A DNA stretch of 64,000 nucleotides from an uncultured Oscillospiraceae bacterium (GCA_934659425.1 CAKUHU010000007.1:1-64000), one strand, 5' to 3'; positions 1 through 9,381 are shown, counted from the stretch's first letter. Notes: a model not told the origin generated them from the letters alone. Made by a program: numbers and translations.

Positions 1-36
1 CTCCGGCAGCCACGCTTCTGTTGCTTCCCTGAAAAA

Positions 37-1392
37 TCAAGTAGCCTTTCGGCTGTGAATAAAGTGAATCACAAGACCGATAGAAAAGCCCAGCAGGGCG
101 GGGCAGATCCAGCCGAGGCCGATGTTGGCGAACGGCAGGAAGTTGATTACGAAAGTTGTAATGTCCGAACCGTGGAGGGCATTGTATACGTCCTTAGGAA
201 GGGCACCAAGGAAATCATACAGCGCGGCAGGCAGCGTCAGGCCGGTGGTCCAGACAAAGACCGCACGGTCGTAGGCAAAGAATTTGCCGAGCAAGGAGAG
301 CAGAATCAGTGTAATGGCAAGGGGATAGAGGAACATCAGAACAGGGGTGGAGTAGCTAATGATGGCGCTCAGACCAAAATTGGCGAAGCTAAATGAGACA
401 AGAGCGAAGAGCACGGCCCAGAAACGGTAGGACGGTCCCTTGGGGAAGAGGCCCGTGAAGGTCTCAGCGCAGCTTGTGATAAGGCCAACCGAGGTTTTCA
501 GGCAAGCAAGCGTTACGGTCGCAGCAAGGATCAGCAGACCTGCGCCGCCAAGGTAGTGCTGGGCGATCTGCGCAAGGGCGATACCGCCGTTTGCCGAGGT
601 ATCGAACAGGCCGCGGCTTTGTGCGCCGACGATGGTAACGGTGATGTAGATGAGCGCCATGAATAGGCAACTGAAGATGCCGGCACGGACAGTATTGCCC
701 GCCACAGCATCCGGCTCGGTTACGCCGAGATCGCGGATAACCTGCACAACCACGATACCGAAAGCGAGGCTTGCCAGTGCGTCCATGGTATTGTAGCCCT
801 CGAGAAAGCCGGTAAAGAGTGGCTGGGAGATATAGGCATCCTGCGGTGCGATCGAGGAGACCGATGCGGCGGGGTTGAGCATGGCAATGACTACCAGAAT
901 GCTGAGGAAAATCAAAAAGCAGGGCGTGAGTACCTTGCCGACGTAGGTGAGGATTTTGCCGGGACGGAGCGAGAAGAAGAGCGCTATGGTAAAAAAGAAA
1001 ACGGAAAAGAGCAGCAAATAGAGCGTTGTGCTGCCTCTCTGCGGAAGCACTTGCTCTAAACCGACGGTAAACGCAGTAGTTGCGCAGCGAGGAATGGCGA
1101 AGAACGGCCCGATGGTCAAATACAGTGCACAGGTAAAAAACATGGAGTAGGGGCGGCCGACGCGGCTGCCAAGCTCATAGAGACCATTCGAGCGGCTGAT
1201 ACCGAGCGCAGCTACGCCGAGTAATGGCAACCCCACACCGGTGATCAGAAATCCAATGACGGCGGGCCAGAGATTGGAGCCGGCCATCTGTCCCATGTGG
1301 ACGGGGAAGATGAGATTGCCCGCACCGAAAAACATACCGAAGAGCATACTGGCGACATAAGTGTATTCGCGTGAAGTGAGCTTCTGTTTCAT
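37..1392 (-). CDS. brnQ: Branched-chain amino acid carrier BrnQ
   Basis: Cation-coupled importer of leucine, isoleucine and valine in the cytoplasmic membrane (LIVCS family). The 451-residue product carries the family signature FFGAGNLIFPVHMGQMAG near residues 21-38 and about twelve hydrophobic segments; the length is normal for BrnQ. The ATG at 1392 has GAGGAG 8 bases upstream, which fixes the start. It stands alone: upstream lies a long decayed stretch, and no regulator gene or operator is visible. The family assignment is firm; which amino acid is preferred cannot be read from the sequence. Confidence 0.93.
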   Translation of the reverse strand: MKQKLTSREYTYVASMLFGMFFGAGNLIFPVHMGQMAGSNLWPAVIGFLITGVGLPLLGVAALGISRSNGLYELGSRVGRPYSMFFTCALYLTIGPFFAIPRCATTAFTVGLEQVLPQRGSTTLYLLLFSVFFFTIALFFSLRPGKILTYVGKVLTPCFLIFLSILVVIAMLNPAASVSSIAPQDAYISQPLFTGFLEGYNTMDALASLAFGIVVVQVIRDLGVTEPDAVAGNTVRAGIFSCLFMALIYITVTIVGAQSRGLFDTSANGGIALAQIAQHYLGGAGLLILAATVTLACLKTSVGLITSCAETFTGLFPKGPSYRFWAVLFALVSFSFANFGLSAIISYSTPVLMFLYPLAITLILLSLLGKFFAYDRAVFVWTTGLTLPAALYDFLGALPKDVYNALHGSDITTFVINFLPFANIGLGWICPALLGFSIGLVIHFIHSRKAT

Positions 1393-2560
1393 ATCCGATT
1401 CTCCTCATAGTTTTCTCTGCTTAATCAGATGGCCGCGCAACGCATACAACAGGGATTATATGGATAATAGGAGCATGATCGAAATAACTGGAAGATACCA
1501 CCAAAAAACGACTGGGGAATTGACGATGGCTTCCAAATTACAGTTTATATTGTATATAGTGCAATGTAAATGAAAAATATAAAACTGTTGACAAGTGTAA
1601 CTTCGTGCGATGCATTTTGTTTGCAGCAGTAACTCAATATAGCCCGAATTGATCAAATGCCCGGCGGATGGTATGCGATGAATAGCTGTAAAAGCGCTAT
1701 GATGCAGAGGACGGCACACAGCTTGTGAATTGCCTTGCATCTAATGCGGAAGAAGGTGACTGTTGCGCCATCTCGATCTATTGAATCCTGACCGGTGAGG
1801 TCATGATGAACCAATGGGGGGCAGAGCTTTATGGTCGTGTTGAAGCAGACCTATATGCGGGATATTAAGTTGTATTCGGGTGTCGTGATAAAGAGACCGT
1901 CCTTATCAAGAACAGCAGGATACGGGCAGATGTAAAACGCAGAGTGCATGGAATGCTCCGGCGTTTGTCGTCTGTTCATATATATGGTGTGACACGCTCG
2001 AGAAGAGGAGCGGTGATACGATTTCTGTAATGATGCCGATACGGTGGAGTACTGCGGGATACAGAACAATTTCGGTATTGTCAATAATGACGGGCGTGCG
2101 CTCTATGATGGGGTACCTGCGTGATGCAAAGAAGCGGAAAAACATTATGGGCAGTTGAGAAAAAAGATTGCATAGGAGCGCCTCAACGCCTATGAGGATG
2201 TGTGTCTCAAGGTGCGCAGATAAGGATACGGAAAATTTTTCGGCCGGCCGCTGAGGACGTGTTGGGACGGTTGCTGGAGTGTTAGTTGCAGGCGGAGGAG
2301 AGCAGGTACTGCTTTTACTCCACAAATGAGTTCATGTCAGAGGCGAAACCGGTGCTGAACATTTTGATGGTGAGCAACACCGATGACTATATCGATTCCA
2401 ATGCGCTGGAGGGGCGTATCAATATGAATATTACTGCTGGCACGTCATTCGTCTGGACGAGGACAGTTGGAGCGGCAGTGAGGGCGATCGGCATCGGCTG
2501 ATAAAATAGAAAAACGTTGTGTGAACTGCGGGTGGAAAATCACCAGGTAATTTTTTGTTT
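1393..2560. other. 1.2-kb gap without an intact gene; decayed coding DNA likely
   Basis: No open frame here looks like a complete protein on either strand. Short stretches read like genuine protein, for example plus-strand 2029-2122 (contains IQNNFGIVNNDGRALYDG) and, in the same frame but after two stops, 2173-2214 (ERLNAYEDVC, a phrase often seen in phage-related proteins). Stops and frame changes separate them, so remnants of one or more inactivated genes are the simplest reading. The parent genes were not identified. No tRNA, rRNA or terminator was recognised. Confidence 0.4.
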
Positions 2561-3094
2561 TCAGCGGGAGAATAATTTGTCTAATGTCAGGATGGCCCAC
2601 AGATCGGAGGCCCCCTGGTAGAGGAAGGCCCCGCCGATGATGCGCACCAGCAGGAGATGAGTGGAGAAGGGATTCCACAAGATGATCGCCCCCAGCACAA
2701 GGGAGATGATCGAGAGAATCAGCGTAGTTGTCCAGCCAGCATAGCCAAAGGCATGCATATCCAGCCCCCGTTTTAGGTTCACCAGTCCGTCAATGAGGAT
2801 ATAGAGTCCTAAAATGGTGGGGAGGATAGAGAGGATCACAGCGGGGTGTGCCAGGAAGAAGGCGCCCACGATGGCGGAAATGATCCCCAAGATGAATTCT
2901 GCTTGGAAAGAGAAGCTGCCGCTGCTGCCCCGATGGGCGAAGAAGCTGATAATCGTGATGATACCATAAGCCAATAAGAGAAGCCCTGAGATGGTGCAGA
3001 AAAGATCAGTGGTAAGGCGGGGAAAGAAAATCAGGATCAGCCCCAAAATGAGGTAGACCGCCGCGGCGGTGAGCAGGCTTTTTTTCCCTTTCAT
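2561..3094 (-). CDS. HdeD/DUF308-family membrane protein
   Basis: Small integral membrane protein of the DUF308 (HdeD-like) family, 177 residues from the chosen start. Six hydrophobic segments are arranged in repeated pairs, with the typical pattern LLLAYGIITIISFF, ILGIISAIVGAFFLAHPAVIL and LGLYILIDGLVNL. The ATG at 3094 (MKGKKSLLTA) is preferred over one 45 bases upstream because GAGGGAG sits about 10 bases before it and the first segment then starts at the N-terminus. In Escherichia coli HdeD is linked to acid resistance, but most clostridial members have no known role. It follows the broken YbaK gene with almost no gap. Confidence 0.8.
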   Translation of the reverse strand: MKGKKSLLTAAAVYLILGLILIFFPRLTTDLFCTISGLLLLAYGIITIISFFAHRGSSGSFSFQAEFILGIISAIVGAFFLAHPAVILSILPTILGLYILIDGLVNLKRGLDMHAFGYAGWTTTLILSIISLVLGAIILWNPFSTHLLLVRIIGGAFLYQGASDLWAILTLDKLFSR

Positions 3095-3099
3095 GTATT

Positions 3100-3540
3100 T
3101 CACACTCCCTCGTTCCAATTTTTGCATACATCCACCCAACCGGCGGCAGAGGAGAAACGCGACAGCTCATCGAGGATAAGCTCAATGGCGGAGTGAGAAC
3201 TGCCGGCGGCGGGATAAACGGTTTCAAATCTGCGCAAAGACGCATCCAGGTGGGTGGTCACCTGGGGATTTTCAATGGCAAAGGGACGCACCCCGCCCCC
3301 AGCATGGCACGTAAGACTGACCACCTGATCTGGGGTGAGCATCTTGGCTTTGGCGTGGAATTGGACTTTGAATTTGGCGTTGTCGATTTTGGCACCTCCG
3401 GCGCAGACCACCAGCAGACGTGCTCCGGCGGATAGCCCACCGCAAGCGCGGCCAATTCAACCGTGGCGGAGGAGGTGTCAAATTCCTGAATATCGTCCTC
3501 CCGGCCCCACTGGGTAAAAAAGACGCGGACTTTTCGACAG
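3100..3540 (-). pseudogene. YbaK/EbsC-type aminoacyl-tRNA deacylase, inactivated
   Basis: YbaK-type proteins hydrolyse mischarged aminoacyl-tRNA. Both ends of the family are visible but in different frames. The N-terminal part (VFFTQWGREDDIQEF, then DTSSATVELAALAVG) is encoded at about 3430-3530 and the C-terminal part (LLVVCAGGAKIDNAKFKVQF onward) at 3100-3440. Around 3430 a segment of roughly 15 codons that normally joins them is missing and the frame shifts. At the 5' end the expected ATG reads ATA and one base is missing after GTC GAA AA, so three independent lesions are present. It lies between the thioesterase and the DUF308 gene, which probably once formed one transcript. Confidence 0.82.
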
Positions 3541-3545
3541 ATATA

Positions 3546-3938
3546 TTATTTCCCGGCCTTCTGTTGGGCTTTCAGCATAAATTTTTCATTTTGGATGATA
3601 AAGCGCTGGTGGGTCCCCTTCCCGATGGGCCCCGCCTCGTCGTAGGCGGTCACAGAAAAAGTGAGTGCCCGGCCGTTTACGGCGGTCAACTCAGCTTCAG
3701 CCCAGACCTTCATGCCAATGGGGGTGGAGGCATCGTGAGAGATGTCCAGATGGGTCCCTACGCTGCCCTGACCTTCAGGGAGCTGCCCTTCTAACGCATT
3801 GACAGCGGCGTTCTCCATCAGGGCAACCATCATGGGGGTGGCAAAGACGGGCAGCAATCCGCTCCCCACAGCGGCGGCGGTATTGGTTTCCACAACGGCA
3901 GACTCACATCGGCCTTTCAGTCCCACAACAAGCGGCAT
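3546..3938 (-). CDS. Hot-dog thioesterase, FlK-like
   Basis: Acyl-CoA thioesterase of the fluoroacetyl-CoA thioesterase (FlK-like) hot-dog family, 130 residues, a normal length. Landmarks are VGSGLLPVFATPMMVALMEN around residues 24-43 (the hot-dog helix, including the conserved Glu of the MEN stretch), GTHLDISHDASTPIG around 61-75, and a C-terminal strand with GKGTHQRFII. AAGGAG stands 8 bases before the ATG at 3938, and a good sigma-A promoter lies just upstream. The physiological acyl-CoA is unknown; fluoroacetate resistance should not be assumed. Confidence 0.82.
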   Translation of the reverse strand: MPLVVGLKGRCESAVVETNTAAAVGSGLLPVFATPMMVALMENAAVNALEGQLPEGQGSVGTHLDISHDASTPIGMKVWAEAELTAVNGRALTFSVTAYDEAGPIGKGTHQRFIIQNEKFMLKAQQKAGK

Positions 3939-3988
3939 AGTAAAAACTCCTTTTTCAGCAATGAGACAAAATTTTCATGATTGCTCAT

Positions 3989-4017
3989 AGTTTATCCTAT
4001 TTTGCCGCATTTTGCAA
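3989..4017 (-). promoter_or_regulatory. Sigma-A promoter for the thioesterase gene
   Basis: Read on the minus strand, TTGCAA (4012-4017) and TAAACT (3989-3994) are 17 bases apart, about 50 bases before the thioesterase start. Confidence 0.55.
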
Positions 4018-4132
4018 GAGAGAAAGGCAGCTGGGGGCTATAAAGTGTGCCTGTTATCGGAAGGAAAGAGACGAAGCAGGCGAAAGATTGATTAAAAATT
4101 GAAAAAGAAAGAGGGGGGGAGGTGTCAGGAGA

Positions 4133-4170
4133 TAAAAATTGCCCCACACCTCAGAAGGTGCGGGGCAATT
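4133..4170 (-). terminator. Terminator of the pot operon
   Basis: Inverted repeat ATTGCCCCaCACCT / AGGTGcGGGGCAAT with a four-base loop, followed on the minus strand by TTTTT. It lies 7 bases beyond the potD stop. Confidence 0.85.
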
Positions 4171-4176
4171 TGAGAT

Positions 4177-5241
4177 TTAATGACCGTTTAAGAGGCGTAC
4201 CCATTGATCACTGTAGAGGGTGCGGGTCTCAGCGGGGAGGCAGTCATATGTCTCACACTGAGAGGCGATGAAATCGCTGTTGGGATATGCGTAAGGGTCC
4301 CCGGAAAGCTCCGGGTCCAACTCCTCCCGGACAGAGAGCAGAGGGGAGGAGTAATAGGTCTCCTCACAGTTGCGCAGCCCGGCGTCAGTGGAGCACATGA
4401 AGTTGATGAAGGCTTCGGCGTTTTCCTTATTCTCAGCGCCCTTCGGGATGCACATGGCGTCTACATAGAGGTTGGTGCCCTCACGGGGGACAGCAAAGGC
4501 CAGGTCTTCGTTGACCTCGTGCATGGTTAAAAAGTCGCCGTAGTAATAGACTCCGATGGCGGCATTGCCGCCTTCCAGTTTTTCAAAGATATCGTCCATA
4601 ACATAGGCCTGGACCAGTGGGAACTGGATAAGGAGCTCGTCCACTGCGGCAATGATCTGGGTGTCATCAGTGGTATTATAAGAGTAACCCAATTTTTTCA
4701 GCGCAATGCCGATGGTGTCCCGGGAGTTGTCGAACATCAGGATATCTCCAGAATATTTTTCATTCCAGAGCACATCCCAAGTCTCCATGTCCTCCCCATC
4801 ATCTACCATGGTCGTGTTGTAGATGATGCCTAAAATGCCTGTCATATAGGGGACAGAGTAGAGGTTCTCCGGGTCGTACTCCGGATTTTTCAGAGAGGGG
4901 TCGATGTCACTGAAATTGGGAATGTTGTCAAAATCAAGTGGCTCCAGCATGTCCTCATCGATCATCTGGCCGATCATATAGTCGGAGGGGATGATGACGT
5001 CATAGCCGGTGGTGCCGCCGGCCAGCTTGCCATAGAGGGCCTCATTGGAGTCGTAGGTTTGGTAGTTGACCTTGATGCCGGTTTGGGCAGTGAACTCGTT
5101 AAAGAGGGACTCGTCAATGTACTCGCCCCAGTTATAGACGTTTACCACGCCGTTGTCGGCCCGGACAGTACCGCCGCCGCAAGCGGCCAGCCCCAAGAGG
5201 GAGGCAGCTGCCAGCGTGAGGGAAATCAGCTTCTTTTTCAA
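4177..5241 (-). CDS. potD: Spermidine/putrescine-binding lipoprotein PotD
   Basis: Extracellular substrate-binding lipoprotein of the polyamine ABC importer, 354 residues. A lipoprotein signal peptide ends in the lipobox LAAC around residues 18-21. The mature protein starts with VNVYNWGEYID, the classic PotD/PotF entry strand, and carries DVIIPSDYMIGQM, NLYSVPYMTGILGIIYN and ENAEAFINFM as in the family. The start appears to be TTG at 5241: a stop lies three codons upstream in frame, and GGAAGGAG sits about 14 bases before it, rather far. It is the last gene of potABCD and is followed by a strong terminator. Confidence 0.93.
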   Translation of the reverse strand: MKKKLISLTLAAASLLGLAACGGGTVRADNGVVNVYNWGEYIDESLFNEFTAQTGIKVNYQTYDSNEALYGKLAGGTTGYDVIIPSDYMIGQMIDEDMLEPLDFDNIPNFSDIDPSLKNPEYDPENLYSVPYMTGILGIIYNTTMVDDGEDMETWDVLWNEKYSGDILMFDNSRDTIGIALKKLGYSYNTTDDTQIIAAVDELLIQFPLVQAYVMDDIFEKLEGGNAAIGVYYYGDFLTMHEVNEDLAFAVPREGTNLYVDAMCIPKGAENKENAEAFINFMCSTDAGLRNCEETYYSSPLLSVREELDPELSGDPYAYPNSDFIASQCETYDCLPAETRTLYSDQWVRLLNGH

Positions 5242-5303
5242 TTCGATTCAGTTTGCTCCTTCCGTAGAAAAATATATCTTCCAGGCACAGGGCCTAAAAG
5301 CTG

Positions 5304-6176
5304 TCATTGAGCTGACAAAGCCTGCTGCCGCCGCAGGGCCAGCCGTTCCTGCCGGGTCTGCCGGAGGTTGAAAATGACCATCAGCGCCACGACCACCAAA
5401 AACATGAGTGTGCTCAGGGCGTTGATCTCCGGGCTGACTTGCTTTTTGGCCATGGAATAAATGACCATGGACAAGGTCTGGGTTTGGGCACCCGCGGTAA
5501 AGTAGCTAATGACAAAGTCATCAATGGACAAGGTGAAGGCCATGATGAGCCCACTGACTACACCGGGCATGATCTCGGGGAGGACCACTGCCCGGAAGGC
5601 GTGGAAGCCGTGATCTCCCAAGTCCTGAGCCGCCTCATAGATATTGGGGTCCAGCTGACGCAGCTTGGGATTTACCGACAAGATCACGTTGGGTACGTCA
5701 AAAGTGATGTGGGCGATCAGGAGGCTCCAAAATCCCATTTTCAACTGGATGTTCAAGCCAAAGGTGTGGAGTATCCATTGGGCGATACTGCCGTTCCAGA
5801 CGCTCACGGCCAAAAGAAACAGAAGCATCATGGAGACGCCGGTGATGATATCCGCATTGGTCAATGGGATGTTATTGATGGTCATGCACACATTGCGGGA
5901 CCGGCGGTCCATATTGTGAAAGCCAATGGCAGCCGCGGTCCCCAAAACGGTGGAGATGACGGCCGCCAGAGCAGACACGGCCAAGGTGACCCACAGGGCG
6001 TTCAAGATAGTGCTGTTGTGGAATAGCTGGGTATACCAGTCGAAAGTAAAGTCGGCCCAAACTGCCTTGGACTTGGAGGCGTTGAAGGAGAAGACTACCA
6101 GCACTAAAATAGGGGCATAGAGGAACAGAAAGCATAAAAACAGAAACAGCCGTTGGCCGACACCGTTTTTCTTCAC
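5304..6176 (-). CDS. potC: Polyamine ABC transporter permease PotC
   Basis: Second membrane permease of the spermidine/putrescine importer, about 290 residues with six membrane segments. The EAA loop that contacts the ATPase reads EAAQDLGDHGFHAFRAVVLP, followed by PEIMPG. The frame is open further upstream, but the GTG at 6176 (VKKNGVGQRL) is preferred: it overlaps the potB stop as GTGA and has GGGGGTG about 7 bases upstream. Translation is therefore probably coupled to potB. A 62-base gap separates it from potD. Confidence 0.9.
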   Translation of the reverse strand: MKKNGVGQRLFLFLCFLFLYAPILVLVVFSFNASKSKAVWADFTFDWYTQLFHNSTILNALWVTLAVSALAAVISTVLGTAAAIGFHNMDRRSRNVCMTINNIPLTNADIITGVSMMLLFLLAVSVWNGSIAQWILHTFGLNIQLKMGFWSLLIAHITFDVPNVILSVNPKLRQLDPNIYEAAQDLGDHGFHAFRAVVLPEIMPGVVSGLIMAFTLSIDDFVISYFTAGAQTQTLSMVIYSMAKKQVSPEINALSTLMFLVVVALMVIFNLRQTRQERLALRRQQALSAQ

Positions 6177-6982
6177 AACGTCACCCCCTGTTCCCCGTCT
6201 CCAAAGTGGTTCATGACCGCCATGCACACCATGACAATGACCATCATGACCAGGGAGATGGCACTGCCCAGGTGGGGATTATAGGCGGTGCCCAAAAACT
6301 GCATGTCGATCAGGTTGCCCAGCAGCAGGCTTTTGCTGCCGCCCAGCAGCCGGGAAATGGCAAAGGTGGACACTGAGGGGATAAATACCATGGTAATGCC
6401 CGACAGGACACCGGGAAAGGACAGGGGAAAAATCACCCGGCGAAAGGTGGTGAAGCTGTCCGCCCCCAGATCCTGTGCCGCTTCGATGACCTTGGGGTCG
6501 ATCTTCTGGATGACGGAAAAGATGGGCAGGACCATATAGGGCAAATAGTTGTATATCATACCCAGCACAATAGCCCCCTGGGTGTCGATCATTTGAAAGG
6601 GACCCAGCCCCAAAAGACCAAAAAATGTGTTGATCAGGCCGTTACGCTCCAACAGGAATTTCCAGGAGTAAGTCCGGAGCAGGAAGTTCATCCACATGGG
6701 CAGCATGATGAGCATGGTGGCCATGCGGTGAAGCCAACCGGTCTCCCGGGCCAGGAAATAGGCAAAGGGATAGCCGATGAAAAGACACAGCACAGTGGCC
6801 ACTGCCGCCAGGGAAAAGGAGCGGCCGAAAGCGGAGGCATAGAGGGCCATGTCTTTGAAATTGGAAAAGGTAAATTCCCCGGCGCTGGAGCTGAAAGCGT
6901 AGACGATGATGATTAGGATGGGCACGATCACGAAGAGTGCCATCCAACCCACATAGGGGTACGAAATGGCTTTACTCTTCAT
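6173..6982 (-). CDS. potB: Polyamine ABC transporter permease PotB
   Basis: First membrane permease of the polyamine importer, 269 residues with six membrane segments. Its EAA loop is EAAQDLGADSFTTFRRVIFP. The ATG at 6982 (MKSKAISYPYVGW) is chosen over upstream ATG codons because GGAGG lies 6 bases before it, inside the end of potA, and the first membrane segment then starts at once. The gene overlaps the potA end by 11 bases and the potC start by 4, so the three are translationally coupled. Confidence 0.91.
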   Translation of the reverse strand: MKSKAISYPYVGWMALFVIVPILIIIVYAFSSSAGEFTFSNFKDMALYASAFGRSFSLAAVATVLCLFIGYPFAYFLARETGWLHRMATMLIMLPMWMNFLLRTYSWKFLLERNGLINTFFGLLGLGPFQMIDTQGAIVLGMIYNYLPYMVLPIFSVIQKIDPKVIEAAQDLGADSFTTFRRVIFPLSFPGVLSGITMVFIPSVSTFAISRLLGGSKSLLLGNLIDMQFLGTAYNPHLGSAISLVMMVIVMVCMAVMNHFGDGEQGVTL

Positions 6983-8096
6983 CTTCCGCCTCCAGATCCT
7001 CATTGAGCTCATCATATTCAGAGGAGTAGGAGCTGTAATCGCCGAACATGCCGGAATATCGGCTCTTTTTCATGATATGGAAGCCGTCAGGGTCGATCTT
7101 CACCCCAATCTTAGCCTCCACAGGGGAGTAGTCTGTCGTTTGGATCAGCCACTTGAAGCCTTGGAAATCCACGATGATGTCGTAGTGCATTCCCTTGAAT
7201 GTGACTTCGGTGACAGTGCCGATGAGCTGGCCCTGCTCCACGGGGACGATGTCGATGTCCTCGGGGCGGATGACCACATCCACCGCCTCGCTGGGGGCAA
7301 ACCCGCCGTCCATACAGGGGAACTTTTTGCCATACATGGACACCACGTTGTCCTCGATCATGAGGCCGTCGATGATGTTGGACTCGCCGATAAAGTCAGC
7401 CACGAAGGCGTTCTTAGGCTCATTGTAAATGTCCAGGGGGGTGCCGATCTGCTGGATATTGCCCTTGTCCATGACCACCACGGTGTCGGACATGGTGAGG
7501 GCTTCCTCCTGATCGTGGGTGACGTAGACAAAGGTGATGCCCACCTCTCGCTGGATATTCTTCAACTCCACCTGCATGTCTTTTCGGAGCTTTAGGTCCA
7601 GCGCGCCCAAGGGCTCGTCCAGCAGAAGGACCTGGGGGCGGTTGACAATGGCTCGGGCGATGGCCACCCGCTGCTGCTGACCGCCGGAGAGGGAGTCTAC
7701 GCTCCGCCTGCCGTAGCCGGGCAGGTTGACCAGCTCCAAAGCATCCTCCACCCGGCGGGTGATCTCAGCGTCGGGGACTTTGGCGATACGCAGACCGAAA
7801 GCCACATTTTCAAAGATGTTCATGTGGGTAAACAGGGCATATTTCTGGAATACTGTATTTACCTTTCGCTTGTGGGGGGGCAGGTCATTGATGCGTTTGC
7901 CATCAAAAAACACGTCCCCGGAGGTGGGCCGTTGAAACCCGCCAATGATCCGCAGTGTGGTGGTCTTGCCGCAACCACTGGGTCCCAGGAGCGTGAGGAA
8001 TTCTTTATCGTTGATATACAAATTTAGGTGGTCCAAAACCACCTCATCGTCGAATTTCACGACGCAATCCATCAAACGGATCAACTCTTTGGACAT
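6972..8096 (-). CDS. potA: Polyamine ABC transporter ATPase PotA
   Basis: ATPase subunit that powers spermidine/putrescine uptake, 374 residues. Walker A is GPSGCGKTT near residues 38-46, the ABC signature is LSGGQQQR near 137-144, and Walker B is VLLLDEPLGALD just after. A C-terminal TOBE-like regulatory domain follows (RPEDIDIV region). The last 25 residues are strongly acidic (YDELNEDLEAEDEE), an unusual tail for PotA. GGGGGAGG precedes the ATG by about 4 bases. It is the first gene of potABCD. Confidence 0.94.
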   Translation of the reverse strand: MSKELIRLMDCVVKFDDEVVLDHLNLYINDKEFLTLLGPSGCGKTTTLRIIGGFQRPTSGDVFFDGKRINDLPPHKRKVNTVFQKYALFTHMNIFENVAFGLRIAKVPDAEITRRVEDALELVNLPGYGRRSVDSLSGGQQQRVAIARAIVNRPQVLLLDEPLGALDLKLRKDMQVELKNIQREVGITFVYVTHDQEEALTMSDTVVVMDKGNIQQIGTPLDIYNEPKNAFVADFIGESNIIDGLMIEDNVVSMYGKKFPCMDGGFAPSEAVDVVIRPEDIDIVPVEQGQLIGTVTEVTFKGMHYDIIVDFQGFKWLIQTTDYSPVEAKIGVKIDPDGFHIMKKSRYSGMFGDYSSYSSEYDELNEDLEAEDEE

Positions 8097-8146
8097 TTAT
8101 CCTCCCCCATTCCTCTTTCATCATCAATGATAGAATAATAGGTAGA

Positions 8147-8184
8147 TAAAAGGCGTACCCACCGGCGGCTGGGTACGCCTTTTA
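8147..8184 (-). terminator. Terminator downstream of the pseudouridine synthase gene
   Basis: Inverted repeat AAAAGGCGTACCC / GGGTACGCCTTTT with a ten-base loop, between the pseudouridine synthase stop and the potA start. The T-run works on both strands, but the gene order points to termination on the minus strand. Confidence 0.75.
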
Positions 8185-8263
8185 AACAGACATAATATAT
8201 ATTGTATCCCGAAAAAAGTCAATATCCTTTGGAAAGGTTTTTGCAGAATTAATGGGTATCTTG

Positions 8264-9226
8264 TCAGTCAAAATATGTGTTGACAAAGTCGATGTCCTTT
8301 AGGGAAGTTACCAGAATCTTTCCCTTCAAATATTCCAGGCAGCCTGCATCGGTGGGAAAGTCAAAAGACAGTTTGTAAGACCACAGGGCTTGGCCCTTGC
8401 GATTGGCCTTCTGATTGTCGGTGCGGCGGCCGTATTTGCCGTCCCCCAGCAGCGGGTGTCCGGCATCGGCAAACTGGGCCCGGATCTGGTGGGTCCGGCC
8501 GGTGAGCAGTTCACACTCCACCAGGGAAAGCCCACCCTTCACCTTCAGCGTCCGGTAGCGGGTGGCAGCGGACTTGCCGCCCGGCATCGGCTTGTGATAG
8601 ACCTGGACCAGCTTTTTTGCCTCGTCTTTCAAAAGAAAGCCTCGCAGCTCCCCGTCAGGGGGAGACATCCTTCCGACCACGGCGGCCAGATAGTATTTGG
8701 AGATCTCCCGGGCCTTGATCTTTTCGTTCATGATCCGGAGGGCCTCGGCGGTCTTGGCGGCGATGACCAGGCCGCCGGTATTCCGGTCAATGCGGTTGCA
8801 TAAAGCGGGCGTAAAGGAGTTCTCCCACCGGGGATTCCATTCCCTTTTCTGATAGAGGTAGGCCTGGATGTGGGTAATCAGGGTGGAGACATACTCATGC
8901 TCATCGGGGTGGCACAGAAGGCCGGGGCGCTTACTGCAGATAATGAGGTGGTCATCCTCATAAACGATGTCCAGCTGGGGCTTGAACACAGAAAGAAAGG
9001 CGTTGTCCTCGGCGGGGGTTTCAAAAAATTCATCATTGATGTATAATTGCAACAGATCTCCCGGCCGGAGGCGGTAATCCCGCTGAGAGCCCTTTCCGTT
9101 GACCTTTACCCGCTTGAGACGGATATATTTTTGGGCCAGGGGAGCGGGGAGAAGGGGCACAGCCTTGCCCAGCCAGCGGTCCAACCGCTGTCCGGCGTCA
9201 TTTTTTCCGATGATGAGTTCTTTCAT
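8264..9226 (-). CDS. RluA-family rRNA pseudouridine synthase
   Basis: Converts specific uridines in ribosomal RNA to pseudouridine. The 320-residue protein has an N-terminal S4-like RNA-binding region (residues 10-65, DAGQRLDRWL and KYIRLKRVKVNG) and an RluA catalytic domain. The catalytic aspartate is in NRIDRNTGGL (Asp147); the usual HRLDR His is Asn here, as in several clostridial members. GRTHQIRAQFADAGHPLLGD near residue 245 is the conserved C-terminal motif. The target site (RluC- or RluD-like) cannot be told from sequence alone. Confidence 0.88.
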   Translation of the reverse strand: MKELIIGKNDAGQRLDRWLGKAVPLLPAPLAQKYIRLKRVKVNGKGSQRDYRLRPGDLLQLYINDEFFETPAEDNAFLSVFKPQLDIVYEDDHLIICSKRPGLLCHPDEHEYVSTLITHIQAYLYQKREWNPRWENSFTPALCNRIDRNTGGLVIAAKTAEALRIMNEKIKAREISKYYLAAVVGRMSPPDGELRGFLLKDEAKKLVQVYHKPMPGGKSAATRYRTLKVKGGLSLVECELLTGRTHQIRAQFADAGHPLLGDGKYGRRTDNQKANRKGQALWSYKLSFDFPTDAGCLEYLKGKILVTSLKDIDFVNTYFD

Positions 9227-9323
9227 GACAGTGCCTCCCTGGAGGTTGATGACAGTATTATACCATAATTGGGCCGCCGGTGCAGTACCATTTGCCTGGA
9301 TATGAAAAATATGAAGAAAATAT

Positions 9324-9352
9324 TTGACACGGCGGGAAATTTTCGCTATAAT
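9324..9352 (+). promoter_or_regulatory. Sigma-A promoter of yceD-rpmF
   Basis: TTGACA (9324-9329), 17-base spacer, TATAAT (9347-9352): a full consensus match 30 bases before yceD. Confidence 0.88.
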
Positions 9353-9381
9353 ATCCGCTGTACCGTTGCGAGGAGAATACC

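Noticed and set aside
1906-2325. A 139-codon minus-strand open frame
   Set aside because: No family resemblance, no ribosome site, and the opposite strand has the more protein-like reading, itself broken.
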